Source of the DNA: Leucophora obtusa
Lineage: Eukaryota; Arthropoda; Insecta; Diptera; Anthomyiidae
Direction of reading: 5' to 3'
NCBI GenBank assembly: GCA_949987735.1
Contig: OX465299.1
Coordinates: 62,863,654-62,927,653, forward strand
DNA length: 64,000 nucleotides
How positions within the stretch are numbered: the first letter of the stretch is position 1; every line of letters begins with the position of its first letter. The notes beneath the pieces are model-generated. The model searched no databases, was not told the DNA's origin, and saw only the letters and a list, made by a program, of their open reading frames with translations. Both the position numbers and the translations under genes were made by a program. Below, one piece after another: positions 21,650 through 32,982 of the stretch.

Positions 21650-22204
21650 ACACTGAACGTGACTGACTGACTGACTCAACATCGCCCAGCCCAAACCGCT
21701 GAAGCTGGGAATTTGAAATTTGGTATGTAGATTCCTCTTTCGGCGTAGACGTCCGCTAAGACGAGATTTTTACAAATTCCTACCGCAACGGTCAAAAAGG
21801 GGGAAAGTTTCCCCCTTGACGGCCTGCCAAAACCCCTTTGGCTAGAAAGCTGAAATTTAAGATATGTGTTCCTTGGAGTAGGGGCTAACTTTTCTGGAAA
21901 GTACTTTCTAGAATTTTGGACAGGGACGTTGTAAAAATGGGGGTTAAAAAGGGGAAAAAAAGCCTGGCCAAACCGCTGGAGGTAGGAAGTTGAAATTTGG
22001 TATAAAGGTTCCTCCACTATCGTAGACATCTACCAAGACGGGATTTTTGTAAATTTTTACAGGGAGGGACAAAAAGTCTCCCCCTTGACGGCCTGCTCAA
22101 ACTGCTGGAGCTATGAAGTTGAAATTTGGTATGTAGGTTCCTCGACCGGTGTAGACGTCCGTTAAGACGGCATTTTTGGAAATTCTTATCGGGAGGGGCA
22201 AAAA
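21650..22204. repeat. Degenerate 125-140 bp tandem repeat, left block
   Basis: The marker GTTGAAATTTGGTAT recurs near 21711, 21861, 21987 and 22111. Other shared phrases are GTAGACGTCCGCTAAGACG and AAAAAGGGGAAAGTTTCCCC. It starts after a (GACT)n run. The array continues at 22965-23285 after the minisatellite, so the minisatellite lies inside it. Confidence 0.7.
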
Positions 22205-22955
22205 GGGGATAAAAAATACCCTTTTCAAAAAAAGTACGTTTTTCCAAAAAACAATACCTTTTTGCAAAAAAGTACCTTTTTCCGAAAAAAGTACCGTTTT
22301 CCAAAAAAAAAGTACCTTTTTCAAAAAAGTACATTTTTCCAAAAAAAAGTACCTTTTTCCAAAAAAGTACCTTTTTCTAAAAAAATGTATTTTTTCCAAA
22401 AAAAAAGTACCTTTTCCAAAAAAAGTACTTTTTTCAAAAAAAGTACCGTTTTCCAAAAAAAGTACCGTTTTCCAAAAAAAGTACCTTTTTCAAAAAAGTA
22501 CTTTTTCCAAAAAAAGTACCTTTTTCCAAAAAAATTACCTTTTTCAAAAAAAAGTACCTTTTTCCAAAAAAAGTACCTTTTTCCATAAAAGTACCTTTTT
22601 CCAAAAAGTACCTTTTTCTAAAAAAAATTTACTTTTCCCAAAAAAAGTACCCTTTCCAAAAAAAAGTACCTTCTTCCAAAAATAGTACCTTTTTTCAAAA
22701 AAGTACGTTTTCCAAAAAAAGTACCTTTTTCCAAAAAAGTAACTTTTTACAAAAAAGGACCTTTTTACAAAAAAAGCACCTCTTTCCAAAAAAATTACCT
22801 TTTTCCAAAAAAAGTACCTACCTTTTTCTAAAAAAAATGTACCTTTTCCCAAAAAAATACCTTTTTTAAAAAAAGTACCTTCTTCCAATAAAGTACTTTG
22901 CAAAAAAAAAGTACCATTTAAAAAAAATATAATTTCACAAAAAGTACTTTTTTTC
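22205..22955. repeat. 18-19 bp GTACCTTTTTCCAAAAAA minisatellite
   Basis: About 40 imperfect units with an A-run of 5-9. Because unit lengths are often 18, long open frames appear on both strands (up to 169 codons plus, 119 codons minus), rich in Lys/Phe/Ser or Phe/Gly/Lys. I regard these as repeat artefacts: no start context, no family, and the frame shifts with A-run length. Confidence 0.85.
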
Positions 22956-22964
22956 CTCCCCCAC

Positions 22965-23285
22965 GGATATCTCCACTAAAACAAGGTTTCTCGATATTCG
23001 GCATAGACGTCCGCTAAGCCGGGATTTTTGGAAATTCCTACCGGAACGGGCAAAAAGGGGAAAAGTGCTTGCCCAAACCACTGGAGGTAAGAAGTTGAAA
23101 TTTGGTATAAAGGTTCCTCCACTGTCGTAGACATCGACTAAGTTTGGATTTTTGAAATCCCTACAGGATATCCCAAAAAGGGGAAGTTTCTCCCTTGACG
23201 GCCTGACCAAACTGCTGAAATTATGTAGCTGAAATTCGGTATGTGAGTTCCTCCTTCTATGTAGGCGCCCGCTTAGACGGAATTT
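22965..23285. repeat. 125-140 bp tandem repeat, right block
   Basis: It continues the left block: GTTGAAATTTGGTATAAAGG near 23091 and GCTGAAATTCGGTATG near 23226, with GTAGACATC and AAAAAGGGGAA phrases. Confidence 0.65.
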
Positions 23286-24340
23286 TTTTTTCAAACTATA
23301 ACCAAAAAAAAAAATAAAAGCGTAATTTTGATTTAAAATTTTTTCTTTGCTTCTAAATCCTTCAAATTATTTTTTATTGCTCAATATTTCAAAATGGGAT
23401 ATTTGTTTAATTTTATTTATATTAAGATTCAACTTAAAAAAAGAAAATAAAAAAAATAAAAAATTCATATCTTAAAAAAAAACGTCCTCTCAAAAATTTC
23501 AAAATCTTTTAAGATCAGTTAGAGGTTTCATTTAACAAAAATTGAGCAAAAAAAAAAAAGAATAATTTTTGAGTTTTTGGATTTTTAAAATTGTAAAATT
23601 GAAAAATTTTTAATTTTTTTATTTCTCAATATTTTTTTTAAAAAATTTTTTTTATAGGGCTAAATATCCTCTTTAAAACGAGCTAAGAACCATTTTAGCT
23701 ATTGTAGTTTCCCAGATATTCAAAGAATAACCTCGTAACAACACAAAAAATTATGACATTTTTTGAAATTTTTAAATGTTGCGTAACTTTGGAAAAAAAA
23801 ATTTGTAATGTTTTTACTTTGGCAAAACTTCGTTATATGATGAAAGAAAAGTTCTGAACAAAATTCATCCAAATCGAAAGGGTTCGATTCCAACCATTGG
23901 TCGATTTGAAATGGAATGACCTATATATATATATGGGTCCCTTAAAATTAGTGTCCCTTAAAAATAGATTTGTTATTACACCCCCAGTTTTATTGGAAAT
24001 GATTCGAAATGGAAGAAATCGATTTTTTTTTTGGAAAACGTTAACCCGTGCCGAAAGTTGGACTTAAATGGGCCATTTTGGAAAAAGTATATGACTATTA
24101 AAACTACCTAAAATTCGAAATTTCAAAAAAAAAAATTGTTTTTTATTTCATTTATTCATTTCATATAGTCAAAAGGGTTCAGACATAAAATTTTTACTCC
24201 ATCGGTTACATTAACCTACTCTAGAAATTAAAAAACAACAACTTTACACAATTTCTAGATTTAAATTTTCAGCAAATAAATTTACTAAAGTACACTTTCC
24301 TTACACATTTTCATTTTCTTTTCAGTCTGCTAATATTCTA
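23286..24340 (+). repeat. Repeat R, copy 1 (uninterrupted)
   Basis: Co-linear with 27055-29760 over its whole length apart from two insertions there. It reads CAAACTATAACCAAAAAA at the left, GAACCATTTTAGCTATTGTA at the Helentron site, AACGTTAACCCGTGCCGAAA in the middle and ACAATTTCTAGATTTAAATT at the hAT site. A diverged third copy of the middle and right part is at 54160-54480. Function unknown. Confidence 0.8.
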
Positions 24341-24851
24341 TTTACGGGTCCATCTACCTATGTGCGCACTTTACAAAATTATCTTGACATACACACGTAT
24401 ATTGTCAAGAATTATTGTTGTGTCAGAATTATTTATTTGTGGTGGCTAGGTGAAGGTTTTTATTATAAAAAACTGTAAAAATGATCACTCTATTTCATAT
24501 AAAGGGGCCAGTTCGGTGACAGTTTGTTAAAATTTCCCGCAGGGTAGTTACATAACCACATATCTGGTAATGATTTTTTACACTGGGATTATTAATGCTT
24601 TCGTTTAATATTAAAATTAAAAAAAAATTTAAAAGAATAATTTAAAAATTGGTTGCACGTAAATATATGTATGTTAAAACAACAGGGTAATATTATGGAA
24701 GATGACAAACCAATATGTGAGTTTTTTTTGACGAAAATAACAAAATTATGATTGAGTTTGTTAGTTTAACCTAAACAATAGAGCAAAAATATCCCTAAAT
24801 AGCTTAAATCATTCACAATAGCGATATTCAGAGGCGTTTTTTGCTCTATCT
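24341..24851. other. AT-rich sequence with one element end
   Basis: TTACATAACCACATATCTGG to TTTTTTACACTGGG (24548-24587) is an isolated end of the CCCAGTGTAGAAA family seen at 43.3-46.0 kb. Confidence 0.5.
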
Positions 24852-25563
24852 CTACACCGAAAACATTTCTCAGTTGCTCAGTTGAACAATCTCTCAGTTG
24901 AAACCGAAAAACTTTTAAGTAACTAATATAGACGAACTCAACTATTATTTTAGTCAAATCACACGAATTGTGTACTACCCTGTAAAAACATATTTAAACG
25001 TGTATTGTCAAAAGTCTTAAAATAAAATTTTCCAAATGTTGTAAATAATAAAAAGAATTTCAATATAAATTAAATATACATTTTTTCTTTAATTTACATT
25101 ATTTGGTATATGGTAAGTTAAAGTAATTTCTTTTACTAACAGGAAAAAATATTTATTAATATTTATTAAATATTTAAAAAGCAATATGGGAAAATTTTCG
25201 AGAACACCGCAACGAAAAATGCAAAACACAAGAATGGAAATGATGCTGGACAATTTAAAAAAGGAAATTTGTTATTTTGTAATTAATTAAAAATGAATAA
25301 AATGTTATAATCATATTTTTATTTCAATAACAGAAATATTAGTGGTTTTCAATTTATCGACTGTTATTCCCAACTATCTTTTAATATTTATTTGGTTTTA
25401 CTAAAAGCAGTGCCAGTGACTGAGTTCCCAGTTGGATTGTATTTTAAAAATAAAATTAGTCAAATTTAATTAATTTCATTAACTGATTCTTAGTAAAGGG
25501 TATTTCACATGAGCCTCAGTTAAAAATTTAGTAAACAGTAACTGAGAAATTTTTTCGGTGTAG
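24852..25563. mobile_element. 712-bp MITE with CTACACCGAAAA ends
   Basis: The ends CTACACCGAAAACATTTCTC and GAGAAATTTTTTCGGTGTAG are reverse complements apart from one base. Subterminal CTCAGTT/AACTGAG words repeat at both sides. TA at the tips would suit a TA-duplicating family, with the element proper starting at CACCGAAAA. Inside, 25186-25290 is a 34-codon frame (MGKFSRTPQRKM...) of unknown meaning. Confidence 0.65.
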
Positions 25564-25734
25564 CAGTTTTTGAGTTAAATGTGACTTAACAAATAATTAG
25601 AAATACTAATAAGTCGGCCCCTGCTGGTTTTCTTAGGCAAGAATGAAATCCGGAGAGTATACTTATAAACATATAGCAAATTATTTTAAACAATTTTTTA
25701 AATAAGTTTTGGGATTTTAGCACTTTTAAAATGT

Positions 25735-25935
25735 CAAAATTTCGATTAATGAATAATTCGAATTATAAAAAATATATTTTTTAAATAGTTTTGTAATTTT
25801 TTACAAATTTCGATTAACCGATTAATCGTATTAAATTATTCGAATTATTCGTTAATCGAAATTTGGACATTTCAAATTATAGGAACTAATTTTGAGCAAA
25901 AATGTTCGATAAATCGATTAACAATTAATCGATTG
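25735..25935. repeat. TCGATTAATCG-rich palindromic repeat
   Basis: ATTCGAATTAT, CGATTAACCGATTAATCG and CGATTAACAATTAATCGATT occur in both orientations over 200 bases. This is a local self-complementary repeat without clear termini. Confidence 0.5.
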
Positions 25936-27054
25936 AATACCTTAGATAGAGAAGACAGAAAATATAAGTATGTTCCACTTTTTAGCGATCCAATCTCATA
26001 TTTGAGGATTAAAAAGTGACCCCGATTTTAGTTTTTTCGACTTTTTTCATGTTTGATACAAGGAAATGTATAAGAAAAAGTTTCGAAAAACTTGGCATCT
26101 AATTTTTAACTCCTATATATCAATTGGGCTGATATGTTTAGAACCGTAATTTGTATAATTTTATCGAAATCTTCAGGAACCCAGAAACAGGCTCTCCTTG
26201 TAAGTTGGACATCGCGAACAAAAATCATGTCATATACTCTCAATCAACGAAATGCTAATTTATACAGAATTTTTAAAAGCAGCTTCTTTTATTTTGGGTA
26301 TATAACTTGAGTTTTGTTAATGGTGTTCCATTTAGGAGCAATAAATTATAACAAATATAGAACAACGTCACAACGTGAGCTGTACTTTGCGTTCGTTCTA
26401 ATATATTAATTTGTTTTTTATTCCACATTAATTTTCTCTTCCGTGGTTTTTTTTTATGAAATTGAAAGTTATTTATGTTTGTTCTATTTGATATTAGTTT
26501 CTCTTATAGCTTTTTCAATTTCAGTATTTAAACTCGTCTTCTTTGTGGTCAGTCACGTTTTTACTATTTGCAGTATCTTACATCTGTTCTAAGTCATGTT
26601 ATACATTTCAAGTTGAGTGTTATTTATTAACTGGTTTTTATATATGGCTTTTGTGTGTAAGTATTTGGCTATTGTTAAAAAAAATTTTTAAAGCCGGCTA
26701 ATTAATGTTTTAACCTATTTAACATGAGTTTTAATGCGTGTCAATTGTGTTTATTGTTGAGTGTTTTTTTTTTTTAATTTTTAATACTTTTCGTTATTTT
26801 ATGACTTTATTTATGTTAATATTAGCAGGGAAAAGAAAATAGAGTATCTTCAAATGTATGACTATTCTTTCTACATCCAATAAAAAAAATACATCGCCGG
26901 CTTTTCTGCAACTAGTGCTATATGTTTTTAACATGTGTTCAGGAGAGCGAAAAAACTGATTTATATTATCCTTTTAAGATATTTTATTTACATCATATGC
27001 CTTAATGATGATTTTAGTAAATGGAAGAGTGTGCCATTTCTTACCTTATTTGTT
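25936..27054. other. AT-rich unique-looking sequence
   Basis: Low in recognisable repeats compared with its surroundings. It contains a weak promoter-like arrangement at 26525-26660 (next entry). No coding exon was recognised. Confidence 0.35.
26525..26660 (+). promoter_or_regulatory. Weak TATA/Inr and splice-donor arrangement
   Basis: TATTTAAA (26525) lies 26 bases before the A of TCAGTC (26551), an arthropod Inr-like word. A GTAAGT donor follows at about 26657. The spacing is 4-5 bases shorter than usual and no downstream promoter element is present. This could be a non-coding first exon, but chance is a real alternative. Confidence 0.2.
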
Positions 27055-27458
27055 TTTCAAACTATTACCAAAAAAAATAAAAGCGTAATTTCGATTTAAA
27101 ATTGTTTCTGTGCTTCTAAAGCCTTCAAATTGTTTTTATTGCTTAATATTTCAAAATAGGACATTTGTTTAATTTTATTTATATTAAGAATCAACTTAAA
27201 ACAGAAAATAAAAAATATTCAAAAATTCATATCTTTAAAAAAAAACGCCCTCTTGTAAATTTCAGAATCTTTTAAGATCAGTTAGAGGTTTCATTTAACA
27301 AAAATTGAGCAAAAAAAAAAAAAAATAGTTTTTGAATTTTTGGATTTTTAAAATTGTAAAATTGAAAAATTTTTAATTTTTTTATTTTTCAATATTTTTT
27401 TTAAAAATATTTTTTTATAGGCTAAATATCCTCTTTAAAACGAGCTAAGAACCATTTT

Positions 27459-27647
27459 TATACCCTACACCACTATGTGGTCATTATACCCTACACCAAT
27501 ATGTGGTCAGGGTATTATAAGTTTGTGCTGATGTTTGTAACACCAAAAAATATTGGTCGTAGACCCACCTTATAGTATACCGATCGGCTCAGAATTTTCT
27601 TTTATTTCGATTTAACGATGTCCGTCTGTCCGTCCGTCCGTCCGTCC

Positions 27648-27714
<67 letters not shown>

Positions 27715-28370
27715 CATGCAATCTTGTGCGCACTCTACAGGTCGCAAATATTAAGATATTTTGATGAAATTTGGTACGCAGACCTATGTTGGCCCAAGGA
27801 CGAACAAGTTTGATTTTGGTGAACATCGGTCCATGTTTAGACCTAGTGCCCATATAAGGGTCCTACCAAAATTATACTGTTTATACGCTGCAGGTCGTAA
27901 ATATTAAGATATTTTGACGAAATTTGGTACAGAGACCTATGTTGGCCCAATAACGCAGCCTATTGATTTTGGTGAACATCGGTCCATGTTTAGACCTAGT
28001 GCCCATATAAGGGTCCCACCAAAATTATATTGTTTATACGCTGCAGGTCGCAAATATTAAGATATTTTGATGAAATTTGGTACATAGACCTATGTTGGCG
28101 CAAGGACGAAGCCTATTGATTTTGGTGAACATCGGTCCATGTTTAGAACTAGTGCCCATATAAGGGTCCCCCCAAAATTGGCTTGGTTACAAACTGCAGG
28201 TCGCAAATATTAAGATATTTTAATTAAATTTGGTGCGCTGACTCACATTATAGAAAATTTTGACACAAGCCCCATTTTAACCCATTCGAATTTCGGATCC
28301 AAACAATACACCAGACTGGTGTAGGGTATTGTATAGTCGGCATGCCCGACTTTAACCTTTTTACTCGTTG
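27459..28370 (-). mobile_element. Helentron/DINE-like element, copy F
   Basis: Reverse orientation, from TATACCCTACACCACTATGT to TTTTTACTCGTTG. Repeat R copy 1 gives the empty site: ACCATTTTAGC there, ACCATTT plus element plus TAGC here. The insertion thus lies between two Ts with no duplication, as known for Helentrons. It holds a (GTCT)n run of about 20 units (27641-27713) and four 153-bp units. The terminal hairpin is partly doubled at 27459-27515. Confidence 0.85.
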
Positions 28371-28952
28371 TAGCTATTGTAGTTTCTGAGATATTTAAAG
28401 AATAACCTCGTAACAACACAAAAAATTAGAAAAATTATGACATTTTTGAAATTTTAAATGTTGCGTAACTTTGGAAAAAAAAAATTTGTAATGTTTTTAC
28501 TCTGGCAAAACTTCGTTATATGATGAAAGAAAAGTTCTGACCAAAATTCATCCAAATCGAAAGGGTTCGTTTCCAACCATTGGTCGATTGGAAATGGAAT
28601 GACCCATATATATATATATGGTGTCCCTTAAAATTAGTGTCCCTTAAAAATATATTTGTTATTACACCCCCAGTTTTATTGGAAATGATTCGAAATGGAA
28701 GAAATCGATTTTTTTTTTGGAAAACGTTAACCCGTGCCGAAAGTTGGACGTAAATGGGCCATTTCGGAAAAAGTATATGACTATTAAAACTACCCAAAAT
28801 TCGAAATTTCAAAAAAAAAAAATTGTTTTTTATTTCATTTATTCATTTCATATAGTCAAAAGGGTTCTGACATGAAATTTTTACTCCATCGGTTACATTA
28901 ACCCACTCTAGAAATTAAAAAAAAAAACAAAAATCCACAACGCAATTTCTAG

Positions 28953-29670
28953 CAGGGACCGAAAAAACAATTATTTTTGAATTTTTAAACATAAAAAGCA
29001 CATATAACTAAATATCGGAGAACTGATTCAAGGACATCATAATGATCCTTGTGACCTAGATTTCCAAAAAAATGCATTGATTTTTAAATTTTTGACTTTT
29101 ATTTTTTTGAGCAAAAATAAAAGTTATTTTTTGACTTTTATTTTTTCAAGCAAAAAATAACAGTTATTTTTTGACTTTTATTTTTTCAAGCAAAAAATAA
29201 CAGTTGTTTTTTGACTTTTATTTTTTTGAGCAAGAGTAAAAAATTTTTTTGTAAGTCAATGGCAACTAAAAATTCCCATGGAGCTCGCTTTTATAGGGAT
29301 TTCTCATATTTTTTTGTGTTTGATATAAATTTCTGAATATTTTAATATGTTTTTTGTCGAAACAGTAACATTTATTTTTGCTCAAAAAACTTTTATTTCT
29401 GCTCAAAAAAATAAAAGTAAAAAAATAACTTTTGTTTTTGCTCAAAAAAATAAAAGTCAAAAATAACTTTTATTTTTGCTCAAAAAAATAAAGGTCAAAA
29501 ATAACTTTTACTTTTGCTCAAAAAATAAAAGTAAAAAAATAACTTTTTTTTCTGCGCGAAAAAATAAAATTCAAAAAATAACTTTTATTTTTGTTCAAAA
29601 AAATAAAAGTCAAAAAATAACTTTTTTATTCTGTCTTTTATGATAAAAGTCATAACCGTTATGGTCCCTG
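28953..29670. mobile_element. 718-bp hAT-type MITE
   Basis: The ends are CAGGGACCG and ATGGTCCCTG. The exact 8-mer ATTTCTAG lies at 28945-28952 and 29671-29678, and repeat R copy 1 has it once (AATTTCTAGATTTAAA). The inside is made of about 45-bp units GACTTTTATTTTTTTGAGC in one direction on the left and reversed (GCTCAAAAAAATAAAAGTC) on the right. It has no transposase and needs one in trans. Confidence 0.9.
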
Positions 29671-30217
29671 ATTTCTAGATATAAATTTTCAGCAAATAAA
29701 TTAACTAAAGTATACTTTCACTACACATTTTTTGAATTTTTTTCAGTTTGCTAATGATTTTAGCTCGGATTTTTTTCACTTGCAAGTGATTAAGTGTTAG
29801 CTGATTTTCAGTAAACTCCATTGACTGAAATTACCTACTTTTTTGCAAGCACGCTCCTGACTAAAAATTTGCTGACACATCAACATTTTCGCTGACTTTA
29901 CTCACTTTTTTTGAGTGTATGTGATGTATGTGTTTACTCTCAAATTTATATAGCTGATACCTACTGTGTACTAATAGTTTAAAACATCGTTAATTTGGAA
30001 AATTTTGACCAAAATTGTGGATAAGTGTTAAAAAAATTAATTTTTTATTTTTATATTATTAACACTGAAAGCGGTTCAAGTAACCAAAATTTTTTATCAA
30101 TTCCGAACAATGAGGTTACGTAATTTAGCTTATCATTTCAGATACGAATGGATTTGGCAGCAGATATGATACTATAAGACCAGACGTGGACTTGGACATA
30201 CAAATCACCGAATTTTC

Positions 30218-30768
30218 CAGTTTCCTATATCCGACCGAAGATGGAATACAACTCCCATATATGGGCAGGAGCTTTAAAATCTATTTTGGAGCTTCTGGAC
30301 CGTGTCCAAAGGAGGGCGAAGGCGCTTATCAATGACAGTAGGATATCCAGCTCTATTGATTCTTTGGAGCATCGACGGAATGTGGGTTGTGTAACACTGT
30401 TCTATCGATATTACCATGGGAAGTGTTCTAACGAAATAAGTGAACTTATTCCTAGGTCCCATGTTTTTGCTCGGCACACACGCTTATCTAGTAGATCTCA
30501 TCCCTTTGTAATTGATTGTCCAGTGGATCGTACATCGCATTACAGGGAAAATTCGTTCATTAATCGAACATCCCGTATGTGGAATAAACTCCCCGCGAAT
30601 GTCTTTCCTGATACTTTCAATGTAGGGAAATTCAAATCAAATGTCCACAAACACTACTCCCTCTTTCCTCCTTCCCACAACCTATTTTCCAGATATCAAT
30701 ACAATGCACTGCATTATTGGGGGCATCCCCTGAGTGTTGGTCTATAAAAAAAAAAAAAAAAAAAAAAA
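30218..30768 (+). pseudogene. 5'-truncated non-LTR retrotransposon, ORF2 C-terminus
   Basis: An open frame of 169 codons from YIRPKMEYNSHIWAGA to the stop at 30745-30747, then poly(A) to 30768. The motifs are those that follow the reverse transcriptase in Jockey/BS-type and related LINEs: MEYNSHIW, LDRVQRRAKALI, LEHRRNVGCVTLFYRY, SFINRTSRMWNKLP. The homology begins abruptly near 30218, as expected from incomplete reverse transcription. The frame has no stop, so the insertion is fairly young. No target duplication was recognised. Confidence 0.85.
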
Positions 30769-30930
30769 TACATCTGTTACTGGATCTAATAAGATCTGGC
30801 CGTAAAGTGTATAAGATATGCCATATTTTATCATGTAAAATCTGCTATACCCCTGGATTTAATTAGATTTAATCATATCTAATGAGATCTAAAAAGATCT
30901 GGTCAGATGTAATATTTGTATACGGATAGT
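30769..30930. repeat. AGATCT-type repeat fragment
   Basis: GATCTAATAAGATCTGGCC and TCTAATGAGATCTAAAAAG are related to the 4694-5090 element. It follows the LINE poly(A) directly. Confidence 0.5.
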
Positions 30931-32250
30931 TAAACAAATAATAATTCGTCATTATGTTATTTTCTATAATAATATCAACATCAACACACTTGGCAATACA
31001 TTTTTTAATCAAAGACACTAAACTAGTCACTTAAAACTTCGTTTAATGTGAAAATATGTGTCTTGCTTACGCATTCACCAAATTAAGAAAAAAAAAACGA
31101 AGCGATGATAATAATGATGATGAAAAAAAAAACAGAAACATTACAATAACATAAAATTGGCACGCATGTTGCAACTTTCTTGTAGTACGTTGATGTCTTT
31201 CTTCATAGGCTTTAATAACAGTAGCAGCAACGGCCAACAACAAAAACAAAGTAATTTCATGTTGTACGTTGAAACATACCAAGTTATTGCACTTGTAGTT
31301 TTATTGTGTGCTATAAGGTGTTTTATTTTTAATTTTCTGGTTTAAACAAAAAAGTTATTAATTTTTTATTTTATTTTATATTGTTGTTATTTAAGCAAGT
31401 TTAACAATTATTGCAGTGTTATGTATATATAACAAAATATATGTAATATTGTAGAAAATATAAGCAATGATACTTCTATGCTACAATCAAACACATGTTA
31501 GTACTCATATGCAGACACTTCTAAATATATTGGTGTTAATTGCTTTCAGTAATGCACAACAAATATATATTTATATATAGTATAACAAAATCATCAGCAA
31601 ATTATTGAAGTCATTGTCTTTATTATTGTTAAAATTGTGAAGAGTTTTTAAACCTAAAATCAAAAAGTATGAGAATATTTAATAAGTATAGTTTGCTGGT
31701 TTTACAGTTGTCATTAACTTGATAACAAAATTCCATATGCTTTTCAAAAAAACAATATTAATCAATCAAAGTGTTTCGTTTATGTTTAAAAACTTAAGCT
31801 GTAGCAGTAGCTGCAGCAGTAGCTACTTTTTATTGTTTTTGGCCTGTAAAATATTGTCATCATCTTTGAAATTTTATGTTTGCTTTATACTTTTAACGTT
31901 AAAATTGCATTTTGTTACTTATACAAACTTGTTATAAAATTAGATGATGGTTGTTGCCTTTTGTTTGTGGCTTTAATTAACTTCGATTTGTTTGTTTAAT
32001 CTTTTGCAATGTGCAAAATCATTTGCACGAGTAAAATGTTTAACAAATGAACAAAAAAAAAGATGAGAAACCCATATTGAAATAAATATTTACAATATGT
32101 ACCTAGTCAAGGTGTTTAGAAATTGTTAATTATCGAATAAATAAACATTTTTTATATAACTTTTGGTCATGGGAAATTTTTTGTATTGAATACAATAGAC
32201 TTAAGACAAAAACCTGATAAGAATCAGGGATCTGAAACATAATTGTTAAT
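30931..32250. other. AT-rich, low-repeat stretch
   Basis: No gene was recognised. AGCAGTAGCTGCAGCAGTAGCT (31803-31824) is a short palindromic CAG/GTA repeat. Could be intron or intergenic DNA of a real locus. Confidence 0.4.
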
Positions 32251-32336
32251 TAAATGAATGTTATTTTAGTTTGACTCAAGATCATAAATTAATATCACTT
32301 TCTGTTTAAATTATTTTCAAATCAAAGAAAGATGAT
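32251..32336 (+). repeat. 86-bp segment, third copy of palindrome arm
   Basis: Identical by eye to the reverse complement of 32859-32944, that is, right arm plus half the loop of the palindrome 500 bases downstream. It lies about 60 bases from the hammerhead-like sequence. Confidence 0.85.
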
Positions 32337-32397
32337 TCCATTTTTACAAGTAAATTACAAAGAATAAAAATTATTGAAAAAATTCGATAAGACCAGC

Positions 32398-32449
32398 AAG
32401 GCAGAATGCGCATTTTCGGCTTTCGCTACAAAGCCATCATCAGTGCCTT
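32398..32449 (-). ncRNA. Candidate type I hammerhead ribozyme
   Basis: Read 32449 to 32398 on the minus strand: stem I strand AAGGCA; core CUGAUGA; one unpaired U; stem II GGCUUU/AAAGCC with loop GUAGCG; core GAAA; short stem III AUGCGCAU; UC; stem I partner UGCCUU. All conserved core bases are present and the UUC cleavage triplet would be cut between 32404 and 32403. The order is that of type I hammerheads, which are known from Penelope-like elements and retrozymes. The extra U before stem II departs from the consensus and could lower activity. No Penelope protein was recognised nearby. Confidence 0.55.
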
Positions 32450-32750
32450 TCGCCTTTGAGTGGGTTAATATTTTGATAATCGTCTACTTATATGAATGTT
32501 GAAAGCAAATCGAGTTTGTTATCAACAACTCAACTTAGACTAACATCAACGAAATTTAACAATGCTATTTTTATCCTTTTGTTATTATTACTCTTTTTTG
32601 CTTTGAACCTTAATTCTTAAGATATCTCAGCTGATTCTATTCAACTCTGTGTATGATAAACACAGATGTTTGAATTACAACGAACCGTTAAATTTAAATT
32701 TAAATGTATGTTATTAAATTATATTTTTGCACCGTGTCAATGTGTTTAAG

Positions 32751-32982
32751 ATGAATGGGGGAAAAGTTTTTAGTTGATCTGTTATTTTAAGTAAATGAAT
32801 GTTATTTTAGTTTGACTCAAGATCATAAATTAATATCACTTTCTGTTTAAATTATATCATCTTTCTTTGATTTGAAAATAATTTAAACAGAAAGTGATAT
32901 TAATTTATGATCTTGAGTCAAACTAAAATAACATTCATTTACTTAAAATAACAGATCAACTAAAAACTTTTCCCCCATTCAT
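32751..32982. repeat. Exact 104-bp inverted repeat, 24-nt loop
   Basis: Arms 32751-32854 and 32879-32982 are exact reverse complements at every base I compared; the loop is 32855-32878. With the direct copy at 32251-32336 this gives three copies of one segment. It could be part of a Penelope-like element's inverted long repeats, a template-switch duplication, or an assembly artefact. Confidence 0.9.

Larger units (their letters stand above)
27055..29760 (+). repeat. Repeat R, copy 2 (two insertions inside)
   Basis: Its segments 27055-27458, 28371-28952 and 29671-29760 together line up with 23286-24340. The interruptions are a Helentron-like element and a hAT-type MITE. Confidence 0.8.

Noticed and set aside
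22097..22903. Long open frames of 108-169 codons on both strands
   Set aside because: They follow the 18-19 bp minisatellite, are open on both strands at once, and have low-complexity products without a family.
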